Source: Tetradesmus obliquus (taxonomy: Eukaryota > Chlorophyta > Chlorophyceae > Sphaeropleales > Scenedesmaceae). From it: DNA of 64,000 nucleotides. The notes under the pieces were generated by a model. It was not told where the DNA came from. It did no database searches and saw only the letters and a list, made by a program, of their open reading frames with translations. Both the position numbers and the translations under genes were made by a program. Shown here in pieces: positions 10,885 to 21,599 of this stretch (position 1 is its first letter; the number at the start of each line of letters is the position of its first letter). Location of the stretch: positions 1,426,001-1,490,000 of the forward strand of contig CP126196.1 in NCBI GenBank assembly GCA_030272155.1. Reading direction: 5' to 3'.

Positions 10885-13395
10885 GCTGCTTTTTTGAGAC
10901 GGGCTTACTACCAGGTGGGCCTGCTGCTGCTGCTGCTGCTGTCACCTGCACGGCAAGGTTGTTGGAGTATTTTGTTGCTCACTTGCAATGCCGCCTGCTT
11001 GCAGGACATGAAGCTGCGTGCCGGCAATCGCCAGCTGGAGTTGCAGTCCCTGCGCTTTCTGCCTGCTTTGGTTGCTCTCTTCCGCCTTATTTCTGATCAC
11101 TTGCACTGCCTGCTGCTTGCAGGACATGAAGCTGCGGGCCAGCAAGCGCCAGCTGGAGCTGCTGTGGCGGCCGTGTGCCTCCTGGGGCGAGGCAGGCCAG
11201 ATCTTCACACAGAACTACCCCTCCGGCAATTACGGCCCACCCAGTGGCTTCAACTTTGACTGGGGCCAGCTGGACCCGCCTATAGTGGTGAGTGGGTGTG
11301 CGTGCAGCAGATAAGATAGAAAGCTTCCAGTGTGGTGTGGCATCTGTTATGCTGTGCTGTGTGCAGGTTGTGCGCGGCAGGTTGAGGTGTGAGCGGGAAC
11401 TGCAAAACCCCCTTAACCAGCTAGACGACAAATGTGCAGTGGCATGCCTTGCTGGCAGCATGATGGGGTACAACTGTAATGTATGGATGGCGGATTGCAG
11501 GTGGCCGTTGTGCGTGGTGGATTGTGAGACAGCAAATGTGACGCTGTAGCATCATCTTGCAGATTGTCTGCCTTGCTCGCCTGCAGTGCGGGGTTGTGAA
11601 CAGAAAGAAAACACGTCTTATAAACATTGCTGACTGCTGCTGCTTGCAGGACGACCCATCCAGCCCTGAGTTCAACCTGCGCCAGCGCGTTGACCTGTTT
11701 GTGGCGCAGGCGCAGGCCTGGTCAAACTTGTTACGAGGGAATGACGTGTTGTTTATGATGGGGTCCGACTTTGAGTATGCCAACGCACACGCAATCTTTG
11801 CCAACCTGGACACGTGAGTGTGCCTGGCGCTAAGCATGTGTTCTGGGACTGGGTTTGAGCTTAATCAACATGAGCACCTGCAAATCTTTTTGTGTGCTGA
11901 GTGTTTGCTGTGTACGGCAGCTGCTATGTGCACTGCAGAGTCAATGCAGACAGCATATGGCAGTGCACAAGCCCATCCTGCCAGTCAACCTGGGCTAGTG
12001 GCGCCAGCTACTGCTGCATGCGCCCAGTTGCAGCGCAAATGTCAATGTTTACATCTACGTTTGCCGTGCATGCATGAATGTCCTACCTCAGGCAAATCAA
12101 TGCCCTTTGTTACTCTGCGCATCCATCTTGAGTTAAGAATTACGATGTTCGCTGACCTGCTGCGCTTGCCGCACCTGCTGCTGCTCAGGTTAATCCATCA
12201 CGTCAACGCAGACGGCAGAGTCAACGTGTTCTACTCCACACCAGCCGCCTACGTCGCTGCCAAGGCCAGTTACAGCAACACCAGCTGGCCTGTCAAGGCC
12301 GACGATTTTTTCCCCTACGCAGACTGCCCACACTGCTACTGGACTGGTGAGGCGGTTTTGCTTATCTTGCTGACACTGCTTTCTGCATGGCTACAGAAGC
12401 ATATGTATCTGCTGTTCCTGTCCTGTTGTGCAAGGCCATGTCACAATTCTTCTCAGAGTGACGTTCTTCTCAGGTGACATTGGGAGCTGTTATAGTCAGA
12501 TCTTGCTGGTTGTTACAATCGAACCGCACCCCGCAGGCTACTTCACCAGCCGTCCAACCAGCAAGGGGTACATCCGGCAGGCCACCGCCTACCTGGCAGC
12601 AGCACGGCAGCTGCAGGCACTGGCAGCAGCAGACGTCCAAAAAGCACGCAGCCAGCAGCAGCAGCAGCAGCAGCAGCGCTCCTCTGCAGCCAGCAGCGGC
12701 GCTGGCTGCAGGCGAACCGGCCCACAGCAATCCAGCAGCGGCAGCAGCAGCAGTTCCGCAGAAGACCCTCATACTAATCCTGTTCAAGTCAAGGGCAGCG
12801 CCAGCACCAGCAGCAGCAGCAGCAGCAGCGGTGGCAGCAGCAGCACTGAAAGCAGCATCAGCGGCAGCAGCAGCAGCCTGGAGGCGCTGGAGTTTGCTTT
12901 GTCCATTAGCCAGCACCATGACGCCATCACAGGCACGGAGAAGCAGGCAGTGGCAAACGACTACGCAAGGTGGGCCGCACTGATGCGCGCATGTTTGTTA
13001 CTTGTTTTTGCATTCAAGACAGCTGCAAGTTGGCAGCTTGTGTGGCAGCAGCAGCTGGTGTCGCTCCTTATCATGGCTTGGCGGCCAGGAGTTGTGTCCT
13101 TACGTCATCACTGAGCATTGAAGGGCTGGCCAAGGCAATGACTAGTGCTGTGCTGCCACCTGCTGTGCTGCCACCTGCTGTGATGCCGAGCCCTGATTTT
13201 GTCCTGTTATGTGCTGTCTGCTCCTTTTCCAGGTACCTTTTTGTGGGCATGGAGCAGGCAGGTGATGTGGTCAATGCAGCACTGCAGCAGCTGCTGACGC
13301 GCTCCCTGCCAGCAGCAAGCCCCCAGCAGCAGCAGCAGCAGCAGCAGCAGCCTGCCACCCCTGCTGCAGCAGCCGTTACCACTGCAACCACAGGC

Positions 13396-13432
<37 letters not shown>

Positions 13433-13851
13433 CCAGGGCCTGGTTGCAGGGCATCATGGCTAGGCAGCCAGGGTTTGGGGTTCTGCTGCAGGATTTGTGC
13501 CAGGGTTTAGCCAAGCAGCAGGGCTGCTGGCGGGCACTGCTGCGCAGCATCCTGCAGTGGTGCAAGCCCTCTGCATCAGCAGCTGCTGCTGCCAGTAGCG
13601 GCAATGCGGCACCAACCACTGTTGCAGCTAGCAGCATTGAGGCTGCAGGAGGTCCGGCAGCAGCAGCAGCAGCAGCAGGTGACCTGCCTGCAGGTATCAA
13701 GCTGGCTCAGTGTCGGCTGCTGAATGTCAGCATATGCCTGCCAAGCGTCCGCGGCACTGCTCCGGCAGCTTCTAGCCACAGCAGCATTGCAGCCAGCAGG
13801 CAGCTCCACATGGCAGCAGCAGCAGCAGGACACATCTCAGAAGCCACCAGA

Positions 13852-13887
<36 letters not shown>

Positions 13888-15090
13888 GATGTTGCTGCTG
13901 CAGGAGGGCTGCTAGTGGTGGTCTACAACTCCCTGGCATGGCCTAGGCAGGAGTGGGTGCGGGTGCCTGTGGCAGCAGCACACAACGCTCGCTACACAGT
14001 GAAAGGTGAGGGCGCTGCGGCTGCAGCAAATGTGTTTTGAGTGTGCCAAGGCCCATGGCAGCTGCGAGTACAGAATGTAGTAAAGCAGCAGAGTCTGCAT
14101 GACACGTCGTGATGTTTCAATGCGGCCAAGGTTGCGCAAGCAGCAGCATCCTGAGGCATGGCAAGATAGGGGTGTGCGGCTGCTGCCTTTCTTGTACGGT
14201 GGCAACTCGTGAAGCACACATAAGGCAGCAGCCAGCTGCCTTGCTGTACCATCGCAAGTGCCTTGCATTTGGCATCGCTTTGGGTGGCAGGTTGATGCAT
14301 CATGCTCTGCTGACACACTCAAGTCTGATGCACCTGTCCCGCGGGCACTAGCGGCTCCAAAGCATATGAGCTGGGCAGATGCACACGACATACCAATAAT
14401 ATTGTTTAGTCAGCATGATATGCTGCTGTGTTCCGTTGACTGCCGCAGATGCGGATGGCAGCAGCCTGCCGAGTCAGCTGCTGTCAGTGCCCAGATGCTG
14501 TGCAGCAACCAGCTGCCTTGATTTTCGGGTTGTGTTGGCTTGCAGGATGATTCATCATGCTCTGCTTACGCACGCAGCCTGATGCGGCTGTCCTGCTTGT
14601 GGCGCCTCGCCTTGCACTGCTGTGTGCCTTGAGACATTCCATTGTTGAGGTTCGTTTCAACTGCTATTATCAATGTGGCGCATTGATGTGGAGCTTCAGT
14701 TTGATATCACAGGTGTCTGTGCGTCTTGTCACCCTGCTGCTGCAGATGCTGATGGCAGCAGCCTGCCCAGCCAGCTGCTATCAGTGCCTCAGTCAACGCT
14801 GCAGCTGCAGCAGGGCCTGGCTGCTGCTGGCCTGGCTGGTGACCCTGCTGCTGCTGCAAGCAGCGAACTAGTGTTTAAAGCTGAGCTGCCTCCAGTGGGC
14901 TATGCCAGCTTTGTAGTGCAGCAGCAGCACAGCAGCAGCAGCAGCAGGGTGTTTGGAAACGCAGGCTCCCCTGCAGCAGCCACTGTGACGCAACAACTAC
15001 ACGAACTCCCTGCAGCTGCTGCAGCAGAAGATCCAGACGACCGAGAGCAGCACACGAGTGCCAGCCCAACATCCTCATCGCCACCATCAT

Positions 15091-15128
<38 letters not shown>

Positions 15129-16528
15129 CCACCAGCGCAGCAGCTGCGGCAGCTGTCCAACGGCCGCATCAACCTCACCCTGGACGCAGCAACTGGCCGC
15201 TTCTTCTCTGTGGCTGCTGCTGATGGGGCATGGGCCATGCGGCTGCGGCAGGAGATGATGTGGTACAAGAGCAGCAATGGGGAGGAGGAGGACCGCCAAA
15301 CAAGCGGCGCGTACATCTTCAGGCCTGCAAAGGACGCCCCGGTGAGCTGCTGATGCACAGTAGAGAATTGTTATGCTTGCAAGAGCAGCAGCGGCAGCAG
15401 CAGCAGCAGCAGCAAAAGGAGCATACGGTATCCAGTGATGCTGTGTAATCGGTACATCTATCTCAGCCTGCAAAGGACGCCCCGGTGAGCTGCTGGCTGA
15501 GCGCAACACAGCGCCGTTTGCTGGCAGCAGTGGTGGCTGGTGGCAGATGCCGCAGCTATTGGTACCCGCAGCAGGGAATAGGCATCCCTCAACGACTTGC
15601 CAACAACTCAGGTTTGCCCCATGCACCCACTATTATTGATTGCCATCCACCACACATGCAGGAGGCGCAGCCAATTAGCTCTGAGCCCCTCAAAGTAACA
15701 ATTGAGTCCGGCCCGCTGCTGACGGAAGTGCGCCAGGCCTGGGCACCCTGGGCCTCATTAGTGACGCGGCTGTGGGCGCCCACAGCAGCAGAGTAGAATT
15801 CCCTCAGCGACTTGCCGACAACAATAACGTCTTGCCGTAGTGCCAACCTCTGCTTCCTCCACCAACCGCTGGTGCATTGACACATGCAGGTGGCGCAGCC
15901 ACTTAGCTCTGAGCCCCTCAAAGTAACAATTGAGTCAGGCCCGCTGCTGACGGAAGTGCGCCAGGCCTGGGCACCCTGGGCCTCATTAGTGACGCGGCTG
16001 TGGGCTGGCGCAGACTGGCTGGAGCAGCAGTGGAGTGTGGGGCCCATCCCTGCAGATGGTGTGGGCAAGGAGATCGTCATCAGAAGCAGCACAGACCTGC
16101 AGTCAGGTGCGCAGCCTGCTGCTAATGTCGAATATGTGTCAGTGTGGCGGTGCAGCTGCAGCTCTGCCTGCCAGCATCATTTTGCGGCTGCCCTTGCTTC
16201 TCTTAATGCCTCTACAGGCTGAAACGACTTCAGCATTGCACAATGTAATCCCTTCCAGCACGAGCTCATGTGCTACTGCTGCTGCTGCTGCTGCTGCAGG
16301 CGGCCTGTTGTTCACGGACTCCAACGGCAGGGAGATGCTCACCCGCAAGCTCAACGCCCGCCCCACCTGGCCCCTCACAGTGACGGAGCCCGTGGCAGGC
16401 AATTACTACCCCATCACTGCTGCTGCTGCCATCAGTGACGGCTGCATGGGTTTAGGGCTTGCCACTGACAGGGCGCAGGGCGCTGCCAGCCTGGCGGACG
16501 GCCAGCTGGAGGTGATGCTGCACAGGTG

Positions 16529-16567
<39 letters not shown>

Positions 16568-17208
16568 CATGATTGTATTGGCAGTAGCTGCCTGGAGTGC
16601 CACAGACAGCTGCCTGACTAACTGCCGTGAGAAACGCATTTGAGTGAGGCGCGTGACTGCTGCATCGCGTCTGTGCTGGTGCTCCATGCAGGCTGACTGC
16701 TGTTGACGATGCAAGAGGAGTAGGGGAGCCCCTCAACGAGACGCTGTGCGGCACCCCACCCGGCACCTGCCCTGCTGGCGGGCTGCCTGCACGCGGCAAG
16801 CACCTGCTGCTGCTGGGGGCTATGCAGACGCTGGACCCAGCTGCTGCTGCTGCAGAGCACTCATCTGATGCAGAGCACTCAGCTGCTGCAGAGCACTCAG
16901 CTGCACAGCACTCAGCTGATGGTGTTGGTGTAGGTGATTCTAGAATGACGAATGGTGCGGCTGCAAGTGGTGCTGATGATGGTGAGCCTGCAGGAGCCGA
17001 TGGTTTGCAGCAGCAGGGCAGGCAGTGGCATGGCGTGCCGCGCATGCTACGCCAGGCGGCGCAGCTGCTGAACGATCCAGTGCTGATGGCGTTCGGCCAG
17101 CTGCCAGCAGCAAGCAATGCACCACAGCAGCAGCAGCAGCAGCAGCAGCGTGGGGCCACCGCAGGCGTGATCAGCAGCCTGGGGCTTGCAGGGAGATGGT
17201 CGGGCCTG

Positions 17209-17239
<31 letters not shown>

Positions 17240-17941
17240 GATGTGCTGGAGGTGCTGCTGCTGCTGCTGCTGTGGCGGCTGGGCTGCCTGCCAATGTGCA
17301 CCTGCTGACGCTGATGCGTGCGGAGGAGGGTGACGCCTCTCACCTCATCATACGGCTGGCCCACAACTTCCAGGTGTGTGCAGCAGCTGCAGCAGCAGCA
17401 GCAGCAGCAGCAGCAGGCTACAGTGTATGGAGCTAGCCGGTAGCAGCGTTGTGCCGCAGCTCCCTTGCATGCAGAGGAATGGAGGCCATGCTGCCGCATG
17501 TTTGGTAAGCGTGGAAAACTAGAGCCGTGCATGGAAATTGGCTCTTGGTGGCTGTACGTAATGCAGTGTAGTGCAGCATCACTGCTTTTGCTGCAGTGGG
17601 CTCTGACGCGCATGAACTGCTGTTGCTGTTGCTGCTGCTGCTGCAGGTGGATGAGGACCAGCAGCTCTCGCAGCCGGCACGCGTTGACCTGGCACAGCTG
17701 CTCAGTCCTGCATTCCACATCACATCCACAACGGAGCTGAGCCTAACTGCTAATCAGCGCAAGGCAGACATGCCTAAGCCCAGGGCTTGGAGGGCAGAGC
17801 AGGAACTTCTGGGCTATGACAGTCAACAGAGCAGTGGCAGCAGCAGCAGCAGTGGGGCTGGCATGGCAGCTGCCGGCGCGTATCCACGCTGGGGTGGGGT
17901 TTTGGGGGCGAGCAGTAAGTGTGGCAGCAGGAGCGCTGATC

Positions 17942-17979
<38 letters not shown>

Positions 17980-18102
17980 TGGGCAAGCAGCGCTGGAGAG
18001 CCGTACAACATCTGGGAGCACCCTGGTGATGATGGCAGCGTGGTTGAGCTGTTTCCCATGGAGATCAGGACATGGCTGGTTGAGGTGGAAGCATGCGTCT
18101 AA
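9064..18102 (+). CDS. Alpha-mannosidase, glycoside hydrolase family 38 (lysosomal/vacuolar type)
   Basis: Hydrolyses alpha-linked mannose from glycans in the vacuole/secretory path. Exons: 9064-9173, 9502-9607, 9926-10009, 10293-10459, 10706-10844, 11123-11287, 11650-11813, 12189-12346, 12537-12969, 13233-14005, 14746-15341, 15890-16106, 16300-16525, 16692-17373, 17647-18102; phases close to about 1491 aa. A signal peptide ([20 protein letters not shown]) starts the protein. HTHDD (49-53) is the zinc site, WQIDPFGHS holds the nucleophile Asp (about 173), and [12 protein letters not shown] (about 490) supplies another conserved His/Asp. [26 protein letters not shown]-like and HRRL..VGEPLNE motifs follow MAN2B1-type order. 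Intron 1 uses either a GC donor at 9174 or a GT donor at 9183, both in phase. Long Ser/Gln/Ala tracts in exons 9, 10, 11 and 14 make it roughly 500 residues longer than usual. Confidence 0.95.
10895..11065 (+). repeat. Donor-side then acceptor-side exon-edge copies in mannosidase intron 5
   Basis: A short copy of the exon 5 tail and donor (coding GRAYYQ, then GTGGGCC) lies at about 10895-10925. A copy of the exon 6 head (TTGCAG acceptor, then [13 protein letters not shown]) lies at about 10995-11060, before the full exon at 11123. The order is donor-type first, acceptor-type second. Confidence 0.88.
14430..14500 (+). repeat. Acceptor-side copy of mannosidase exon 11 head
   Basis: CCGCAG followed by sequence coding [14 protein letters not shown] matches the start of the exon at 14746, about 300 bases upstream of it. 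The match ends after about 50 bases. Confidence 0.87.
15460..15785 (+). repeat. Exon-edge copies in mannosidase intron 11 (one nearly identical)
   Basis: The tail of exon 11 with donor (PAKDAP, then GTGAGCTGCTG) is repeated at about 15466-15494. The head of exon 12 with its CATGCAG acceptor is repeated from 15662 for about 115 bases with only about three differences from the exon at 15890; the copied unit, including intron sequence (CGACTTGCC), is about 228 bp. This is the youngest-looking duplication in the window. Confidence 0.92.
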
Positions 18103-18277
18103 TATATAGCAGTGCTGCCGCGTCTGACGTTTGGGCCGAGGGTCACGTGAAGGATGTTGATAGCAGCACAGGGGGTGCGACCTATTGCCAGGCAAGTCGC
18201 ATGTGCCGGGAGTACTGCCCACGTGGCACCTCCCGACAATCGTTGACCAGTACATGTATGACAGCGCAAGCTCTGCT

Positions 18278-18282
18278 TGTAA
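18278..18282 (+). promoter_or_regulatory. TGTAA poly(A) signal, alpha-mannosidase gene
   Basis: TGTAA occurs 176 bases after the mannosidase stop codon. The stretch 18103-18480 holds nothing else recognised. Confidence 0.45.
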
Positions 18283-18483
18283 TCATACATATACCATTGT
18301 TCATGTTATCGTGTCAAGCCTCGCGGTTGGTGGGAGCTGGTCGGGGGCGTGCAGGAGTTTGACGGGCAGGTCGTTGTGTCACACCCTTGCACTTGATAAG
18401 CAACCTTCCGCACCTCAGCCTGCATAGCTCTCCTGCGCCCTTCAACAACTTCAGTCATTTACAGCCAAGCCACCGTCGAACAG

Positions 18484-18734
18484 GTGTGGGTTACCTCCGC
18501 TTTGCCTGCAACACGCCAACAACGAGCTGCATTGAAGCAGTGGAAATCACATAGCTGTCTTTGAAGTGCTTTCTGTACGCTGTATGATGCGGGTGAAGCA
18601 GCTGCAGCAGTCTGTGTGCTTGCCAGCTGGAACGGTGCTGATGCAGGCACCGTGCCAATCTGCACTGATCGGACCCTCCAAAAGCATGATATGTTGCCGT
18701 ATTTACTGATCTGCATGTTTGCTGTTGCACGCAG
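18484..18734 (+). other. Predicted 5' UTR intron of the first small secreted-protein gene
   Basis: CAG|GTGTGGG at 18481-18487 and GCACGCAG ending at 18734 bracket a probable intron whose acceptor is 13 bases before the ATG at 18748. The paralogous gene at 21600 has a matching arrangement (intron 21320-21590, acceptor 9 bases before ATG), which supports both calls. Confidence 0.55.
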
Positions 18735-18747
18735 GCACAGAAGCAAC

Positions 18748-19729
18748 ATGGCCAAGTTCACCACCGTCGTGCTTTGCCTGGCCGTTGTGCTGGCAGCTGC
18801 CTCATATACAGCTGGTGAGCACCCTCGGACACTTTTAACTCATGTCGTGAGCGTAGTACAGCCGCGCAGCTGTCGTGCATGCCTGCGGGTGTAACCACCG
18901 TGTGCTGCAGCAGCAGGTGGCAGCTGCAGCAGCTGCCGGGGCCGGCAGCATGCGGATCCCGTGCATGAATACAGCTGCACGCGGTAGCTGCAGAATATCT
19001 TTCCTTTACTTTGCCTCAAGCCGCTCTTACTCTGTTGCAGCGCATCATACATTGTTAGCTGTCCTCGGTTCAACAGCAGTGCAACTGCCTGCTGAACAAC
19101 CCAGCATCTGCCTCCTGAGCTAGCAGCTGTTCACCCTGCTCACTTACACATCTGCTGCTGCTGCTGCTGCAGAGGCCAACCCTCTTGAAAGCCTGACCAA
19201 GGCCGTGACTAGCGCAGTCAACGCCACCACATCTGGTGTGACCGGCGCGGTCAACACTGTCGGCGACGGTGTCAGGGGCGCAGGTGCGCGCTGCAGCAGC
19301 ACACGCTCTGTTGCCAAGGCCACAAGGCCATGATACTCGCCACTACGCTTGCAAGATCCTTCTTTATGTAGATACGGCGGGCAGCCCACAAACATGTGCT
19401 ATTGCTGCGGCTTTGGTGACGTTTGACCCATTCCCTTTCTCCCGCTGCTGCTGCTGCGGTGCCTTGTTTTGTCCATATCCTCCCACTCATCCTCCTGCTG
19501 CTGCTGCTGCTGCTGCTGCCACGCAGTCAACGCCACCAAGAACGTCGGTGCCACCGCAGTCAACGCCACCACCACTGCCGCTAAGGGTGTGGGCAGCGGC
19601 GTCACAAACGCTACCGAGGCCATTGCATCTGCCGTGACCCCCAAGAAGTCTGCTGCTGCCTCCGTGACTGCCAGCGCTGCTGTTGCCGGCGCTGCTGTCG
19701 CCGGCGCCGCCATGCTGCTGCTGCTGTAA
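18748..19729 (+). CDS. Small secreted Asn-Ala-Thr-rich protein, possibly GPI-anchored (paralogue 1)
   Basis: No known family recognised. Exons 18748-18814, 19173-19283 and 19527-19729 join in phase 1 to a 126-aa protein. It starts with a signal peptide (MAKFTTVVLCLAVVLAAASY). The middle has repeated N-A-T sequons (about five potential N-glycosylation sites) in an Ala/Thr/Val/Gly background. The end is a small-residue hydrophobic tail (SAAVAGAAVAGAAMLLLL) like a GPI-attachment signal. The gene at 21600 shares the MAKF signal start, intron phases, the NAT motifs and the same tail, so the two are tandem duplicates. A surface glycoprotein or arabinogalactan-like role is inferred only from composition. 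TGTAA at 20085-20089 is a possible poly(A) signal. Confidence 0.82.
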
Positions 19730-20159
19730 GCAGCCCGGTGCTGTAGGCCAGTACACTGCGTCTTGGCACTGCTCTGGTGTTGGCCGGACAGGCGGGCAGC
19801 TGTTGAAGGTGTCATTTATTGCACACAAAATGTGTGGTGGGGGATGGCGCACCAGATGCTGTTTTGTGGGGGTGCCCAGAGCTGCAGCGAATATTGCAGC
19901 TTGGCCACCAGTGTCGGCGGGTGTTCTGGTTCTGCCAAACAAGAAATGTGATTCATCTAACATGATTATTCAGCAGTGACTGCACCATACAACCTTTTTG
20001 AGCATATCCTGCGAAGACAGCCAGTGATTCCTGAATGTGATTGGCTGTGTTGGCTTGGTTGCTGACATCATGATGCCCTGCTGCTGTAATAGCAGCTGGT
20101 GGCTTGCCTGGCAGGCTGACAAACAAAAACATATGGAACAGTTGTTGGTGGGTTTGTTG

Positions 20160-20208
20160 TGGGTTCGATCCTCGCGACCTGCTGCTGCTGAGCTTACCGA
20201 CTGAGCCA
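20160..20208 (-). other. tRNA-like sequence (pseudo-tRNA or SINE head)
   Basis: On the minus strand, TGGCTCAGTCGGTAAGC resembles a tRNA D-arm/A box and GGATCGAACCC, about 30 bases on, resembles a B box with one mismatch. The intervening GGTCGCGA is also tRNA-like. The anticodon region is a CAGCAGCAG run and no complete cloverleaf can be drawn, so this is a tRNA relic or the head of a SINE, not a working tRNA gene. Confidence 0.5.
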
Positions 20209-20314
20209 GCAGCTACAGCCTGGGGGCCATTTTGTAGCAATGGCAGTTGATCAGCTGAGGCAGCAGCTACAGCCTGGGGGCCATTCTGTAGCAATGGCAG
20301 TTGATCAGCTGAGG
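20207..20314. repeat. 54-bp tandem direct repeat, two copies
   Basis: Copies at 20207-20260 and 20261-20314 are identical apart from about one base (CCATTTTG versus CCATTCTG). The first copy touches the tRNA-like D-arm. Apart from these elements nothing was recognised between 19730 and 21235. Confidence 0.93.
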
Positions 20315-21235
20315 CATCTCTTTGGCCATGTTACAACCTGGATGGCACTTCATGATCGTGCTGTCCAGCCTGACATGCTCCTGAGGAGCAAGATGCTGTG
20401 AGGGCGCACCCTTCCATGCTATCAAATTTTTCGCAGCGATGGGTTTGCGCGCACTTGCCATGATGCCAGTGCAGCTGAGCGGCAGCCATCAACCTTTGCT
20501 GATGAGTTGAAGTTGTGATGCACCAGCAGGAAGTGCTGATGCAGCCAGCATCGTGTAACAGCTTGACTTGCTGTTGGCGTGGGTGTCGCTCTGCGGGTGA
20601 CATCTGACAACATGCTTGTCATAGTCACTTGCCTCGTCACGGTGCAAATTGACAACATGAAGAAATGACAAATTTGTGCTCGTGCAGCGTGCGTGATATG
20701 AGAGTTACAGGTCGCCCATGCCGGGTGACACTAATGACATGTCAGCCGCGGTGCCGCACATACAGTGCTGCAGCTTATTACATGAGGGCACCAAGCAGGG
20801 TGTCACAGGGAGCTCGCCTTGCACCAACACACTACAAACCAGCGATGCCAGCCTCCAAATCTTTGAGTCCAACAGTTGGGCATTTGAACCGGTTTGCTGC
20901 CTGTACTATGAGCAGACCTGCACAGCCTGAGGGCCGATATGACCGAGTGTGACAGCTTTGCCATGTTTCTGAGCACGCTTACATGTGGGTTGCATGTCAC
21001 ACTACCCGTAGTGTTGCGGGGGTGCGCACCCGACCAGCGTGCACACAGCGGTTTCAAATTTGACTTTGCCGGCAAGTTTGAACATGGTTGCTGTGATAGG
21101 AGCACAGATCAGGTCAACACAGCCTCATTCAAGCGTGAGCCGAAAAATTAAACGAAGAAGCCAGCCGAAGTGTCGGGAGACCCCAACGGACAGTGTTCGT
21201 CATGTGTCATTCGGAGCTGCAGCTGCTGCCTTGAG

Positions 21236-21590
21236 TATAAACCGGGCAGTCACGCTGAGAGCACCAAACTCGCAGCAGATCTTCTATTACATTGCTTGTT
21301 GTCGCGCATCAGTTTACAGGTGAGTGCGGACAGCTCAGCTGCAGTGTGAACGGCCACGATCCAGCAAGCTGCCGTGCCGTGCTGTTTCCTCAAGCGCTTT
21401 TATGTTTGATCAATCGCAGCGGACCATCAATGCGAGGCAACCAGCAGCGATTAGCGATACAGCTGTGATCACGTCCCGGGTCCGGGCGCTCTGGAAGCAT
21501 ACGCAGCTGTTCATTCATGTTGTTTGTATTACTGCGGACTTATTTTTGAATGTGCTGAGCGCTTTTGCCGCTGCACGTGTTTTCACGCAG
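21236..21590 (+). promoter_or_regulatory. TATA-like box and 5' UTR intron of the second small secreted-protein gene
   Basis: TATAAA at 21236-21241 is followed after about 80 bases by CAG|GTGAGTGCGG (donor at 21320) and an acceptor TTTTCACGCAG ending at 21590, just before ATG at 21600. This gives a leader exon of roughly 50 bases if transcription starts about 30 bases after the TATA box. Confidence 0.5.
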
Positions 21591-21599
21591 ATCAACAAG

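Noticed and set aside
20160-20208. A functional tRNA gene
   Set aside because: Only A- and B-box-like strings are present; the anticodon arm is replaced by a CAG run and acceptor stems do not pair.
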